From NCBI GenBank assembly GCA_965221175.1, contig OZ244867.1, positions 1,054,001 to 1,118,000 of the forward strand: a stretch of 64,000 nt of DNA, written 5' to 3'. A model generated the notes under the pieces. That model was given only the letters and a program-made list of their open reading frames with translations, did not search any database and had not been told where the DNA came from. The DNA comes from JAJDZL01 sp965221175 (GTDB lineage Bacteria > Pseudomonadota > Gammaproteobacteria > Arenicellales > JAJDZL01). Of this stretch, positions 17,921-28,374 are shown piece by piece. A program made the position numbers and the translations under genes. How positions within the stretch are numbered: the stretch's first letter is position 1; each line of letters opens with the position of its first letter.

Positions 17921-20521
17921 GTGGGCAAAAATAAGGGTAGAGTTTCCGCCAAGATGGACGAATTCGAAAACGACTATAAGAATGCAATAGAAACAGGCCA
18001 GCGCAATCTTCGGGCAACAAAACTTCTAAGCAACTGGTGCTTTCATGCTGAGCTTGTTCGATCTCCGGGCAGGGGTATGATTGAAGCTATGACCGGTCTT
18101 CCAATCGGACACATGGGGGTACAGTGCAAGTTTTCTAAGAAAAACTCGATGATGTGTTGGCTTCTGGAAGATGGTGCGTACGACTTCTATCAGAATAACT
18201 GCAAGAATTGTAAAGAGCGAGTTCCTGTCGGACTCCCGAATATTACGGACTTTGTTACCTCACGGGAGAAAGCTGCCGAACAAAGAAAAAGAGTCCGCGA
18301 AGAGGAAGACAGGAAGAGAAAGCGAAAGCAAACAGATAGGAAGAAAGAACGAGCTGAGCTTCGCAGCGAACTCTCTTTAGAAGAAACGTTCGTTTTCGAT
18401 TTGTTGGATGAGCTTGATCATGAGGATATTGCAACAGACGATCCTCGTCTGGAACAGCTTGCAAATCTTGCTCCTGAAATATTTACCAGAAAGGTGATCG
18501 ATCATCTTTTGCCGGCAGTATTACACGAGTACTTACCGTACTCTATGCCCGCTGCAAAGGCATTGCTCGGGGCTCCTTTAGAACCAGAAGAAAAACTCTC
18601 GGTGGCAGTGCGCTTGATTAAGAGCTATGAGAAGTCGCCAGTGGCTATCGATGTTGTTCTATCGAGCGCGGAGAAGATTTCTAAGCATGACTTACCAAAG
18701 ATCCTGAATCGCTTTGTATCGATGGCTTTAGGACCACCACCGGGAATGCATCTTGGAGACAGTGAGCCAATACAGCTCGATGCTATGCCTATTAATTCGC
18801 TCTTCCAGAGAAGGCAAGCTGACATTTGTGGTGAGGTCGACGTACTTATAAGTAACAATGAAAACCCCGAAAAGATTGGCGCTGCCGTTAAGATTATTCT
18901 CGCGACGGATAGTGACGATTTGCTTTCGAGACATACTGAGAGAATATTTGCCAAGCTGATGCGCAGACGAACTCTACTTCCCGGAGAGCATCGAGATAGT
19001 AGCGTGCTCTACTATCTTCGAGAAGCAGCCTCGAAGTGTCTAGAACGGTTTCCAGAGGACGCAGATAAGATTATCCAATCACTCCTCATGGGTGGTGACG
19101 AAACAGGAAGAAAAGAAGCCTTTAGTGCCTATAGGTCGGTATTGAAATATCGATTTGGAGAAAAAACACAGATAGGAACAGTTCAAAGAATAGCATTTAG
19201 AAGGTTGCTTTGGGCGGCTGTAGAAAGGCCAGATAGAGATATGGATGATGCAGGAGAATTCTTCAGGCATTCTTGGGACGAATTTTCAGAACTCGCAGTC
19301 GAACATTTTGACGACCTGATCGGTGCAGCTGCGACACTCAGCGAAAAACATGAGCAAGTAGACACAGATGGCACCTTGGAACTGGCTGACGATGTGCTAT
19401 CTCAGATGGATAGGCACAACAAATTCGTAGCGATCGACAGCTTACAAAAATCACTTCTCGAGTGGGCTGCAATTGGTGCAAGAACCAAGGGGCATGTGGG
19501 GGTTGAAGAATTTCTCGATCTTTATCGGAAACTGCCCCAAGATCAAATCCGAATGCGTGGGAACATGATCGCCCGTGTTTCCAAATTGTTGATCGGGGTT
19601 GAAAGTTTGACACTCGTACTGTCTGATTGGTATAGCGCACTTATGGACGAGAGCACATTGGTGCGTGCTAGCGCTGTGACGGCATGGGAGGACGTACCAT
19701 ACGAACTAGTAAAGAATTTTCCTGATTTGTTCTTCGAAGCATATTCCGTGCTACTAACTGATCCATATGTCATCGTTCATCAATCTGCTGTTCATGCTCT
19801 TCGGCGTCGATCATTTCCTGAAGAAAAAAGGAGTCTTATAAAACAACAGCTTTTGAGCCTGATTTCTTACTACTCCCAAGATAGTAAGCAAGACGATTTT
19901 GTTGTTGACTGCATTGACGCCTTTGCATTTCTCTGTCTTTCGCATGAAGAAAGAAAAGGAAAGCCCGGGCAGTTGCTTTCAGGTATTTTATTCAGCCTAG
20001 ACGGAAGTGCCCTTTACCATGCTGTTGATCGGCTGCACTTCGGACTCAAGGAAGTTCCCGGATTCGCCAAAGTGGCGCTGAAGTCAATTCAAGATGAATA
20101 TACTCGTTCCATTTCTATCGACGACTGCATGTCCGCAATCTTGAGTGCCCCACACAGAGAAATAGTGAACTGTGTTGACGATATCAAAAAGGCATTTTCG
20201 GCACTCAAACCCAGGCCAGAGAGCTTTATAGAGGCTCTTCTATATGCTGCTGCTTTGACCAAGGCTGGAAAATTTGAAGATGCAAGTGCTCATTTTAGGG
20301 AACTAAAGGTAAGCATCCCTGTAGAAGATCGATATAAACAGTGGCGACTTGAAGTCGCTATGGTAGAAACGGCTGCGGAGATTGAACACAGGATAGAAAA
20401 TGAAGAAGCACTTGATGAACTGATTAAAAAATGGATCAACCTTTCGTCTGACTTGGAGAAAGAGAATGAGGAACAAGCCAAACTTCGAAATTTTCCACCG
20501 AGCTTTTTCCTCGAGAGTTGA
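17921..20521 (+). CDS. Large helical-repeat protein with Cys cluster, first gene of candidate defence pair
   Basis: Protein of 866 residues from a GTG start (alternative ATG at 17,954). Family not recognised. The first 110 residues include a putative zinc site (VQCKFSKKNSMMCWLL then NNCKNCKERVPVG). A strongly charged coiled segment (residues about 120-155, Lys/Arg/Glu) follows. The remaining 700 residues look like paired helices of HEAT/ARM type (for example LVRASAVTAWEDVP, VIVHQSAVHALRRRSF). No nucleotide-binding motif was seen. The next gene starts 56 bases before this one ends, so they are coupled. Probably the sensor or scaffold of a two-gene system whose effector is the adjacent nuclease. 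Confidence 0.75.
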   Translation: MGKNKGRVSAKMDEFENDYKNAIETGQRNLRATKLLSNWCFHAELVRSPGRGMIEAMTGLPIGHMGVQCKFSKKNSMMCWLLEDGAYDFYQNNCKNCKERVPVGLPNITDFVTSREKAAEQRKRVREEEDRKRKRKQTDRKKERAELRSELSLEETFVFDLLDELDHEDIATDDPRLEQLANLAPEIFTRKVIDHLLPAVLHEYLPYSMPAAKALLGAPLEPEEKLSVAVRLIKSYEKSPVAIDVVLSSAEKISKHDLPKILNRFVSMALGPPPGMHLGDSEPIQLDAMPINSLFQRRQADICGEVDVLISNNENPEKIGAAVKIILATDSDDLLSRHTERIFAKLMRRRTLLPGEHRDSSVLYYLREAASKCLERFPEDADKIIQSLLMGGDETGRKEAFSAYRSVLKYRFGEKTQIGTVQRIAFRRLLWAAVERPDRDMDDAGEFFRHSWDEFSELAVEHFDDLIGAAATLSEKHEQVDTDGTLELADDVLSQMDRHNKFVAIDSLQKSLLEWAAIGARTKGHVGVEEFLDLYRKLPQDQIRMRGNMIARVSKLLIGVESLTLVLSDWYSALMDESTLVRASAVTAWEDVPYELVKNFPDLFFEAYSVLLTDPYVIVHQSAVHALRRRSFPEEKRSLIKQQLLSLISYYSQDSKQDDFVVDCIDAFAFLCLSHEERKGKPGQLLSGILFSLDGSALYHAVDRLHFGLKEVPGFAKVALKSIQDEYTRSISIDDCMSAILSAPHREIVNCVDDIKKAFSALKPRPESFIEALLYAAALTKAGKFEDASAHFRELKVSIPVEDRYKQWRLEVAMVETAAEIEHRIENEEALDELIKKWINLSSDLEKENEEQAKLRNFPPSFFLES

Positions 20522-21938
20522 AGTTGCTACAGCACTTGATGGGGCGTTGGAATCTGCAGTGCAGGACTTCGAGCGACTAAAAAAAGCTTGCTTGGAATTT
20601 GAAACAACAGTCTCCGAAGTAGATCAAGGTGATGTCGAGGATCAGTATCGTGCTTATCACACCGCCATCGCTATATTTATTATCTTGGCTGAGTGGAAGC
20701 ACGCAATACGTAACGCTGAAAAAGATGCTCAACGATTCTTGAGCTCAGCGAAGTTAAAAGCGTCAGAAGCCCGAAAATCTTCGACTTTCGCTACTGATGA
20801 ACGGTTAAAAAAGTTTCTAGATCAAGTGGAAGATATCAAGAGCATGGACGAATTGGACGCCATTCAGGATCATTTGAAACAATGGACTATCCCACTTCTT
20901 TTATTTGCCAATCTTCCGACTAGAGGTTTCGGAGAGGGTTTAATTCTTGCCTCGAATGGAAATTCGGAAGAAACTGAAAAACTCGAAACAACCGTAGCAT
21001 TCTTGAAATTTGACATCGATGGAGAGCCTGCTAGTCACTGGAACTACCTCAAGCCAGGGACATCTTATGACCTTACAATAGAAGTCAGGGTTTCACATTG
21101 GCCCAAAGGGGCAAGCGTCCTCTCGTTAACACCTGTAACAGTCGACATCCGTGAGCGGGACTGGTTACCAAGTTTCAGTTTCAACAAACCCGAGGGAGAT
21201 AGCCCATATATTCTGACTGGCACCGGTCGCGCTATTCTGGAGGTGGCCCATTCATTCGGATCAAGGCCTTATGAGTTTCTTTATGCAGCTGAGTTCGACG
21301 ACACAAGCAATTGCCGAGATGTTGCTATTGTGGGACATCGCCGCCTGCTCTTGGAAGGATGGGATGTTACGTCAAACCCTTTGACTGGGTTTACAAATGT
21401 AGATCGTCATCTCCTCACTGTTCGCGATAAATTGCGAACCATCCCTGGCTTGCATTCAGATGAAATTGCCAACACAATGATAGTGCTTGCCGGGTTGGCT
21501 AATATCGCTGCGCAGGCTTTGAGAGAAGGCCTTTTTGAGACGAGTACATCTGAGCGCACCTACCAGCAAGAAGCCACCAAGATGCTTCGAAACAGGAGTG
21601 ATATTGGTGAGCACTTGCAAGGTCATCCTGAGGCAGCGGGTGGGACCACCGATCTTACATTCAAGGATATACCGGTTGAATTGAAAGTTGAGAACAGAAA
21701 AATTCTGTTTCCTAAAGATTTTAAGAAATACTTCAACCAGACTGCTGCTTATGCTGTAGGTCTAGGTAAAAGAATTGGGATATTGTCTGTCCTCGAAACG
21801 TCACCAAAAGACGAGCCTGTTGGTGTCGTTGAAGACGATATTGAGGTCTTTACGCATCCAATAGGCCGGGCTCAAATCACAATTGTTGTAGTTATTGTCC
21901 GAGGAGGATTGCCTAAACCTAGTTCATACTCGAAGTGA
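20466..21938 (+). CDS. PD-(D/E)XK nuclease-like protein, second gene of candidate defence pair
   Basis: Protein of 490 residues. Residues 1-110 are helical. A middle beta-rich region includes SHWNYLKPGTSYDLTIEVRV and looks like an immunoglobulin-type or binding domain. The C-terminal part holds HPEAAGGTTDLTFKDIP then VELKVENRK, giving the D-(x)n-E-x-K core of a PD-(D/E)XK nuclease, then helices including YFNQTAAYAVGLGKRIGIL. It overlaps the upstream gene by 56 bases in another frame. Nuclease action is inferred from the motif; the target is unknown. Confidence 0.68.
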   Translation: MRNKPNFEIFHRAFSSRVEVATALDGALESAVQDFERLKKACLEFETTVSEVDQGDVEDQYRAYHTAIAIFIILAEWKHAIRNAEKDAQRFLSSAKLKASEARKSSTFATDERLKKFLDQVEDIKSMDELDAIQDHLKQWTIPLLLFANLPTRGFGEGLILASNGNSEETEKLETTVAFLKFDIDGEPASHWNYLKPGTSYDLTIEVRVSHWPKGASVLSLTPVTVDIRERDWLPSFSFNKPEGDSPYILTGTGRAILEVAHSFGSRPYEFLYAAEFDDTSNCRDVAIVGHRRLLLEGWDVTSNPLTGFTNVDRHLLTVRDKLRTIPGLHSDEIANTMIVLAGLANIAAQALREGLFETSTSERTYQQEATKMLRNRSDIGEHLQGHPEAAGGTTDLTFKDIPVELKVENRKILFPKDFKKYFNQTAAYAVGLGKRIGILSVLETSPKDEPVGVVEDDIEVFTHPIGRAQITIVVVIVRGGLPKPSSYSK

Positions 21939-22074
21939 AACAGGTAAGGGTACATTTAGGGCCGGAGTAAAGTGTACATTTTAATACTGATAAATAATTC
22001 AACGAACGCAAGCCATCAGGAAAATCTGGCATAAGTTGCTTATTCTGTGGAATATGCTCATACGTGCTTCGAAA

Positions 22075-22265
22075 TAATGAAGGTGGACGATAAGATTCCG
22101 CACCATTGCCAACATTCTTGTTCGAGCCAATTTGCTTGAAATAACTAAAATACCAAGTTACTAAAAAGTCCCTGCAATATTACGAACTTGGGCTCAGTTA
22201 TCGAAAAATCTCGGCTTACTTGCAGATCGACGAAAAAACTGTTTGAAAAGCAATTTCTTGGACAA
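22075..22265 (+). pseudogene. Serine recombinase tail relic C
   Basis: GGTGGACGATAAGATTCCGC at 22,082 corresponds to the WWTW-RIRT region. After frame changes the tail reads KKSLQYYELGLSYRKISAYL then QIDEKTV, a stop, then KAISW. All three reading frames carry stops. It separates the HEAT/nuclease pair from the next cassette. The DNA from 21,939 to 22,074 and from 22,266 to 22,500 contains no recognised gene. Confidence 0.5.
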
Positions 22266-22516
22266 ATTACCAATAGCAGTTTTTCTTATCTCCAAGCAAT
22301 TCTATCCTCCGCATCTCGACGGTGGTGCTATCGTGTCTAGTAAAAACGAAAATTTACATACTATTTCTGAAATCAATTTCAAGGTTGGTGATTCCGCTAC
22401 GCGTCAACCACCAAAGACCTGATCGTCAGAATACGGCAGAACTATCAATATAATACCGGAATTTTCGCGAACCAGCCGGAAAAGCATTCCGGCTACAGGT
22501 AAGAAGGGGGCAATTG

Positions 22517-23813
22517 ATGGGCACTAAAAATCACAATCCACAACATACCGAAAGCGAACTCGGCCAAGGGTTTTGTCAATATTATTGCCGCTTGGCGTGG
22601 TCAACTCAATCAACTCTCATGGGCCATGTCTCTATAGAGATTCTTGAAGGAATCGAGCCATTCGCGGCTGATAACCCAGAATCAGCAGTTGCGAGACTAC
22701 AGGCAGACATGCTGCAAGCGATCGGTTCTGACACCGTTGCGGGCGACCCGCACACCGTCTCGTGCTTCAATGAGCTATACGACAGGCCTACGAAGTCGTC
22801 TTCCCGGCAACCCGAGCATATCTAAAAATCTGCCACGACGTAAATGAGATTGCGTCTGCACATAGCCTTTCCGGAATCGAACTCGACACCAAACACTGCC
22901 TTGACATAGCGGCACACACCGATAAGACCCTCCAAGAATTCAGAACCGAACTGATTTACCGTATGGAGATGGTCCAGTGTCGAAGATGTCATTGCTTACA
23001 GTCAAGTTTTCGAGACTTATGGCGAGATCATAGCGTTTAATTACCTGCGCTCTAAAGAATTGACGGAGCGCCTCCCCGTACTTCAAGTGCACGCTGCAAG
23101 ACCACAAATCCTTCTTCGTTGAAGTGAAGACGTTTGACATCGTCGATGCAAATTTCAGAAATTGCGCATTGATGGAGGATGGACTTCAGACCAAGATCGA
23201 ACTAGAAGAACAGACAAAGGCAAACAAGGCGATCGCCTTTGTCTAAACGGTGATTGACCCATTCTGCCGTTATGGCGAGACAGACACATACGATCCCTAC
23301 TCGCTGATCAGGGTGATTGACACACTACGAAATAAGTCGTTGCAAGCCTTTAAAGAAGAGCAATTTAAGGACAGCCCAACCTTCGCGCTAGCATTAACCG
23401 ACCACCTTCGTCTACCGCGCGGCAAGTTCGAAATTGCACCCTACTATTTCTGTAACTACACCGATGGCTCCATTGTAAGCGGCGTTCTCTGGCATATGGC
23501 TTACGGCCGCCCCGGTACCCCGATCTTCAGATTGCCAGACTTCCCCGGCGCAAAATCTCTCGAAGGTTTTTTGAATGAGTGTCAGTTCGGATTATTTACC
23601 GATCAGCAAAGACCATTTTATGGCACCGGTATGATCGTTCTCGATCGCGAAAACTCGGGGCACGCAGCCTATGGTCTTGTTAACAAGACATATTTTGTAC
23701 AAGGCCACTGGTCAATAGACGATACTGAAAAGGTTTTGAACACACTCTGCGATCACTGGAATGATCACGTCAACAGCCTATCTCAGGGTACTCTTACCAC
23801 AATTTGTGAATGA
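22517..23813 (+). pseudogene. Broken gene, possible PD-(D/E)XK-type protein
   Basis: A gene of about 430 codons can be followed through at least three frames. It starts at ATG 22,517 after AAGGGGG, runs FAADNPESAVARLQADMLQA, shifts near 22,790 to AYEVVFPATRAYLKICHDV, shifts again at about 22,980 to EDVIAYSQVFETYGEIIAF, then to KSFFVEVKTFDIVDANFRN. After a stop at 23,244 it continues TVIDPFCRYGETDTYDP to a stop at 23,813. The VEVKTF element preceded by SFF resembles the E-x-K strand of a nuclease fold. I do not recognise the family. The following 310 bases (23,814-24,125) hold nothing recognisable. Confidence 0.6.
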
Positions 23814-24125
23814 AGCCAATATTCACTACCAACGCATTGGCGGCTTCTTGCCCCACCGAGTGCCCTTAATTTACATGTCGCATTGCGCCTGTCACTCTAC
23901 CTCTAACGCTGCCGCCCTCTCAGCTCGGGCTCATTCTATAGCAAAGCCCTGAATCAATTGGGCACACCTTTGTCAGTATCTGCGTATTTGTTGGGCTGAG
24001 TTGTGACGAGGGCGTATCCAAAGTCCTCCGAGACAAACTTGCTTGGTTAATCAATCCAGACGGGAATTGTAGGATTCACTCCTCGACGAATTCGGTGATC
24101 AACTCCGCAAGGTCGCTTCGGCCAT

Positions 24126-25232
24126 TTGTACAGGTATACTGTTGCTATTCTTTCTCACCACGATATTCATAGGTACTTTAAGTTGGCCGATGTCTTCGTA
24201 TTAGGAGCAGGCTTTTCGAAAGCCATTCACAACGAGATGCCCACTATGGCAGAGCTCGCGAAAGAGGTAAGGAGTCGTCTCAACCGCTCTGGACACACCC
24301 TGCCTCTGGAACTAATGCTCTACGAGGATGATATTGAAATGTGGATGAGCTACCTGTCTCGAGCGCAGCCTTGGCTGTCAGATTCCGACGTTGACTTCAA
24401 CAAATCCTTAGCTAGCCGCATTCGCGAAATTATCAGTCAAATTTTGGAGGAACACATTTCTCAGGTAGTCACGTCAGCCCCTCCCAAATGGCTCAATCGA
24501 TTGATCGCGTCATGGCACGAAAGGCAGGCCGTTATTGTCACACTGAACTACGATACCTTAATCGAGAGTGCTGTTCGATACGGAGTTTCTGTAGCGTCTA
24601 GTCTGGAAAAGAAATTGCCAGACAATAAACAGGTTCTGCTTCCAGCTAACATTTATCCCCCGTATCTTTCCGATATCGCTTCTCGCAGAGGTGATGGTCT
24701 TTGGGGATTTGGACATATAAACACATTTAGATTATTCAAACTCCATGGTTCTGTAAATTGGCACTATTCAGGAAGGGAGCGATATTTTGGGGAGACAATT
24801 TTTTTCAGAGATGTCCAAGAATTTGAGGCACCCAATGATATAGAGAAGCGAGAGGCAACGATTGAAATTTTGAAAAATTTAGCACGAGACAAAGCGACCC
24901 TCATTATTCCTCCGATTGCAGAAAAGACAACTTACTTTAATAACGAGACGATCAGAGGCATCTGGAGAGACGCCGGTACAGCTCTTCAAGAAGCAAGTGC
25001 CGTGTACGTATTGGGATACTCACTCCCTAAATCAGACTTTGGTATGAAGCTGTTCCTAACGGGTAATCTTCCATCTTCGGATACGCCTATTTCGCTAGTG
25101 AATTTAGACCAGGGAATTATCAGTCGCTTCAAAGATGCGTTGGGTCGGGAGGTACAGACTGATTTTGTTCATGAAGACGACCCTATTGTCGATTTTGTTG
25201 AGGAATTTCTAAGAGATAAGACAAACTGTTAA
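24126..25232 (+). CDS. SIR2-like protein, stand-alone
   Basis: Up to 368 residues from a TTG start; the true start is uncertain and may be the TTG at 24,183 just before ADVFVLGAGFSKAI. SIR2 features: VLGAGFSKAI (NAD loop), VTLNYDTLIESAV, FRLFKLHGSVNWHYSG, and near the end VYVLGYSLPKSDFGMKLFL. No second domain is obvious. SIR2 proteins in defence islands usually deplete NAD+ upon infection. The gene converges on hsdR and their stop codons overlap within GTTAAC. Confidence 0.75.
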   Translation: MYRYTVAILSHHDIHRYFKLADVFVLGAGFSKAIHNEMPTMAELAKEVRSRLNRSGHTLPLELMLYEDDIEMWMSYLSRAQPWLSDSDVDFNKSLASRIREIISQILEEHISQVVTSAPPKWLNRLIASWHERQAVIVTLNYDTLIESAVRYGVSVASSLEKKLPDNKQVLLPANIYPPYLSDIASRRGDGLWGFGHINTFRLFKLHGSVNWHYSGRERYFGETIFFRDVQEFEAPNDIEKREATIEILKNLARDKATLIIPPIAEKTTYFNNETIRGIWRDAGTALQEASAVYVLGYSLPKSDFGMKLFLTGNLPSSDTPISLVNLDQGIISRFKDALGREVQTDFVHEDDPIVDFVEEFLRDKTNC

Positions 25233-28200
25233 CACTCGACTTCTTGTTTCTCGCGAACTCGGCGAAAAATTGCGTGTCCCAGATGCTCATGTGCGACCGA
25301 ACGAAACACGGCATCCGACATTACTCGCGAGAAGATCGCTTCGTTACCATCCATGCGCTCGATGAACAAATTGTCTAGTACTAAATCCAGATATGAAGCA
25401 AAGTCGGGGTAGCTGTTGGCGAGAGCTGCTTCCGCGATTCTATTGTCATTTTCTGCCGAAGCCTGAATTTGATCGAAAAACAACTGGTCGGCATCTGTGA
25501 AATCGGTACCAAATCGCTCGTTGAGACGATCGACTAGGCTCGAAAGCGCTACCTCATTTTCCTTGATACGGGCTGTTCCAATATCAATCGGTCCCTTCAG
25601 GGGGTCAGCCTCGCCCTGAGAGAGATCGATGGAGCCCTGTGTTATTTGCTGAATGCGGAAGAAGCGAAGCGCCACTTCATCGTCTAGAGTGAAAGCCTTA
25701 CCGTCCCCTGGCCGAGGGAGCTTCGCCATCAGACACCTCACGAACGTATAGAGTCTCTCAAGCTCGCTGTCCTGATAAAGTATGATCTGCGAGAGAAAGC
25801 CGTAGAGGTTTCGATAGGCTTTCAACTGACCGCGGAATTCCTCGCACTCTTCTTCCCGGCGATCGAGGAAACGCTGAACTACAGCATCAAGCACGGCGTT
25901 CATCTTGCGATGATCGCTCGCCGAGTGATCGCGCTTACTGCAATACCAGATCTCGGCAAAAGCAGTGACATCTCCCGGGGAGAAGATGGCCCATTCAAGC
26001 AGGCGGTGCTGCAACTCTGAGAGTCGGTGTGGATCTGCGTTTTCTCCTACGGGAGTTGCCTCGTAGTAGGGTTTGAACGCCTTGAAAATTTCAGCTTCCT
26101 CATTGGCAAAATCGAGCACGAATGTGCGCGACTTGCCGTCCGAAATGCGGTTGAGCCTTGAAAGTGTCTGAACTGCCTGAACGCCGGCCAAGCGCTTCAC
26201 AACATACATTGTCTGTAGCAAGGGCTGATCGAAGCCGGTCTGATATTTCTCCGCGACGAGAAGAACACGATAGTCGTCACGAGAAAATGTCTCCGGAAGC
26301 TCACTCTCAGCAATGCCGCCATTCATCGCAACTTCGGTCCAATTCTCGTCGGGATTGTCCGGATCATTGACCGTGCCCGAGAAAGCCACTAGCGAACGGA
26401 TACCGATGTAATTCCGTTCCCTAATGTATCGATCAAGGGCAAGCTTGTACCTGACGGCAGCAAGACGAGAGTCTGTAACAACCATGGCCTTAGCACGTCC
26501 GCCGATCTCGTGCATCACATGAAGGCGAAAATGCTCGACGATGACCGTAACAACCTGCTCTATATTAACGGGATGAAGCTCCAAGTAGCTTGCCAATGCT
26601 TTGGCAGCCTTTCTGCGTGGAACGTCCGGATCATTCTCGATTTGCTTAACCAGGCCGAAGAAGCGCTTGTAGGTGGTGTAGTTTTCCAGAACATCCATGA
26701 CGAAAGCTTCCTCGATGGCTTGCCGCATAGAGTACTCGTGAAATGGTGAATCACCAGTTGGGCCGGGCTCGTCAAACAGTACTTTAGTCTTGAATTTCGG
26801 TGTAGCGGTGAAAGCGAAGAAGCTGAGATTCGGTTGCTTAGTGCGTTGTAACGCGTCGCGCAAAATTGCCGCTTTAGCGACCTCTGAAAGATCGTCGTCC
26901 TCTTCCTCGGAGAGCTGAGAGGCAATTGCCGCTTCGATCCCTTCCTTGTTCAGCATGCCTTTGAGAGCCGTCGCAGTCTCACCACTCTGGGAGGAGTGCG
27001 CCTCATCAACGATGACGGCAAAACGCTTACCCGCCGTGTCGATCTGCACAGTCGTACCCTTCTGTTCCATAGTCGAAAGCGCTCGGGAGATGAATGGAAA
27101 CTTTTGGATGGTAGTGATGACGATAGGTGTGCCTTGAGACAGGGCTTTAGCAAGTTGCTGGGTGTTCTCATCGATCTTTTCGACAACTCCCGTCTTGTGC
27201 TCAAACTGGTAAATCGTATTCTGCAACTGCTGATCGAGCACGCGCCGGTCGGTTACGACAACGATGGAGTGAAACACCTTCCTGTCACGATCGTCGTGGA
27301 GGCTGGCCAACCGGTGCGCAAGCCAGGCAATTGAGTTCGACTTGCCCGAACCAGCCGAATGCTGTATCAGGTAGTTCCGTCCCGCACCCCGAGCCTTTGC
27401 GTGCGCAACGAGTTTCCTGACCGAATCAAGCTGATGATAACGCGGAAAAATCATCGTCTCCTTCCGTACGGTGCGCACGCCCTTGTTAGTCTTGACCTGC
27501 TTCTCCTTAACTTCAAGGTGAATGAATCGCTGGAGTATCTCCAGCAGACTGTCGGCCTGCAGCACTTCGTCCCACAGATAATGAGTCTTCCAGTTTCCCT
27601 TGACGGGCGGATTGCCCGCCCCATTTTGGTTGCCGTGGTTGAAGGGTAGGAAGTCGGTTTCGTTGCCTCTCAGCTGGGTCGTCATCCACACCTCATCCGT
27701 ATCTACGGCAAAATGAACTAAGGCGCGTTTCTTGAATGCAAAGAGCAGATCTCGCCCATCCCGATCCACCTTGTACTGATGAATCGCGTTACTGGCGCGT
27801 TGTCCGGTCAGTGGATTCTTGAGCTCAACGGTGGCGACAGGAATGCCATTAACGCTAAGCGTCACGTCGATGATGCATCGGCGGTTGGTGCCGTCCGCCG
27901 TTTTCATCACTGAGGTGAAGGCGACCTGTCTGGCGACCGTCATCCGATTCCTAGCGTAGTTTGCCGCCGCTTCGGGATTCATTCTAGTGTTAGGCTGGAA
28001 CCAAGCCATGCGAAAAGTCATCCCATAGCACTTGAATCCGTGGCGCAGGACGTGCAACGTACCCTTAGTATCTAGCTCTTTCGACAGGTTTTTCAAGATG
28101 GTCTCGGAGGACTTCGATCCGAGCAGCTTTTCAAGCGTCCTCCACTTCGCTGGCTGACTAACTTTCAGGAAGTCGGAAACGTCATCAGGAAAGAGCGCGA

Positions 28201-28303
28201 TCGTTTCGTCGTAGGTGCTTGGCTCTCGCGTTTCATAGCCGCCAGAGGTTGTTAGCTCGACTTCGATCGCCGTCTCGAACGCATTTTCGGTATGGCTTGG
28301 CAC
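25229..28303 (-). CDS. hsdR: Type I restriction endonuclease subunit R
   Basis: Protein of 1,024 residues, the normal HsdR length. The N-terminal nuclease has CIIDVTLSVNGIPVATVELK (D and ExK of the PD-(D/E)XK motif). The motor follows: Walker A HSAGSGKSN, VVVTDRRVLDQQL, the DEAH box VIVDEAHSSQ, FFAFTATPK, and motif VI QTLSRLNR. It translocates DNA and cuts non-self DNA as part of the R2M2S complex. It is the last gene of hsdM-hsdS-hsdR, 71 bases after hsdS. All expected catalytic motifs are intact. Confidence 0.95.
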   Translation of the reverse strand: MPSHTENAFETAIEVELTTSGGYETREPSTYDETIALFPDDVSDFLKVSQPAKWRTLEKLLGSKSSETILKNLSKELDTKGTLHVLRHGFKCYGMTFRMAWFQPNTRMNPEAAANYARNRMTVARQVAFTSVMKTADGTNRRCIIDVTLSVNGIPVATVELKNPLTGQRASNAIHQYKVDRDGRDLLFAFKKRALVHFAVDTDEVWMTTQLRGNETDFLPFNHGNQNGAGNPPVKGNWKTHYLWDEVLQADSLLEILQRFIHLEVKEKQVKTNKGVRTVRKETMIFPRYHQLDSVRKLVAHAKARGAGRNYLIQHSAGSGKSNSIAWLAHRLASLHDDRDRKVFHSIVVVTDRRVLDQQLQNTIYQFEHKTGVVEKIDENTQQLAKALSQGTPIVITTIQKFPFISRALSTMEQKGTTVQIDTAGKRFAVIVDEAHSSQSGETATALKGMLNKEGIEAAIASQLSEEEDDDLSEVAKAAILRDALQRTKQPNLSFFAFTATPKFKTKVLFDEPGPTGDSPFHEYSMRQAIEEAFVMDVLENYTTYKRFFGLVKQIENDPDVPRRKAAKALASYLELHPVNIEQVVTVIVEHFRLHVMHEIGGRAKAMVVTDSRLAAVRYKLALDRYIRERNYIGIRSLVAFSGTVNDPDNPDENWTEVAMNGGIAESELPETFSRDDYRVLLVAEKYQTGFDQPLLQTMYVVKRLAGVQAVQTLSRLNRISDGKSRTFVLDFANEEAEIFKAFKPYYEATPVGENADPHRLSELQHRLLEWAIFSPGDVTAFAEIWYCSKRDHSASDHRKMNAVLDAVVQRFLDRREEECEEFRGQLKAYRNLYGFLSQIILYQDSELERLYTFVRCLMAKLPRPGDGKAFTLDDEVALRFFRIQQITQGSIDLSQGEADPLKGPIDIGTARIKENEVALSSLVDRLNERFGTDFTDADQLFFDQIQASAENDNRIAEAALANSYPDFASYLDLVLDNLFIERMDGNEAIFSRVMSDAVFRSVAHEHLGHAIFRRVREKQEVEC

Positions 28304-28374
28304 GAATCAAACCTCCATTGCAATTCCGCAGTAGCGCAATTCGGAAATTTTAAAACACCTGAATGGGTCAACTG

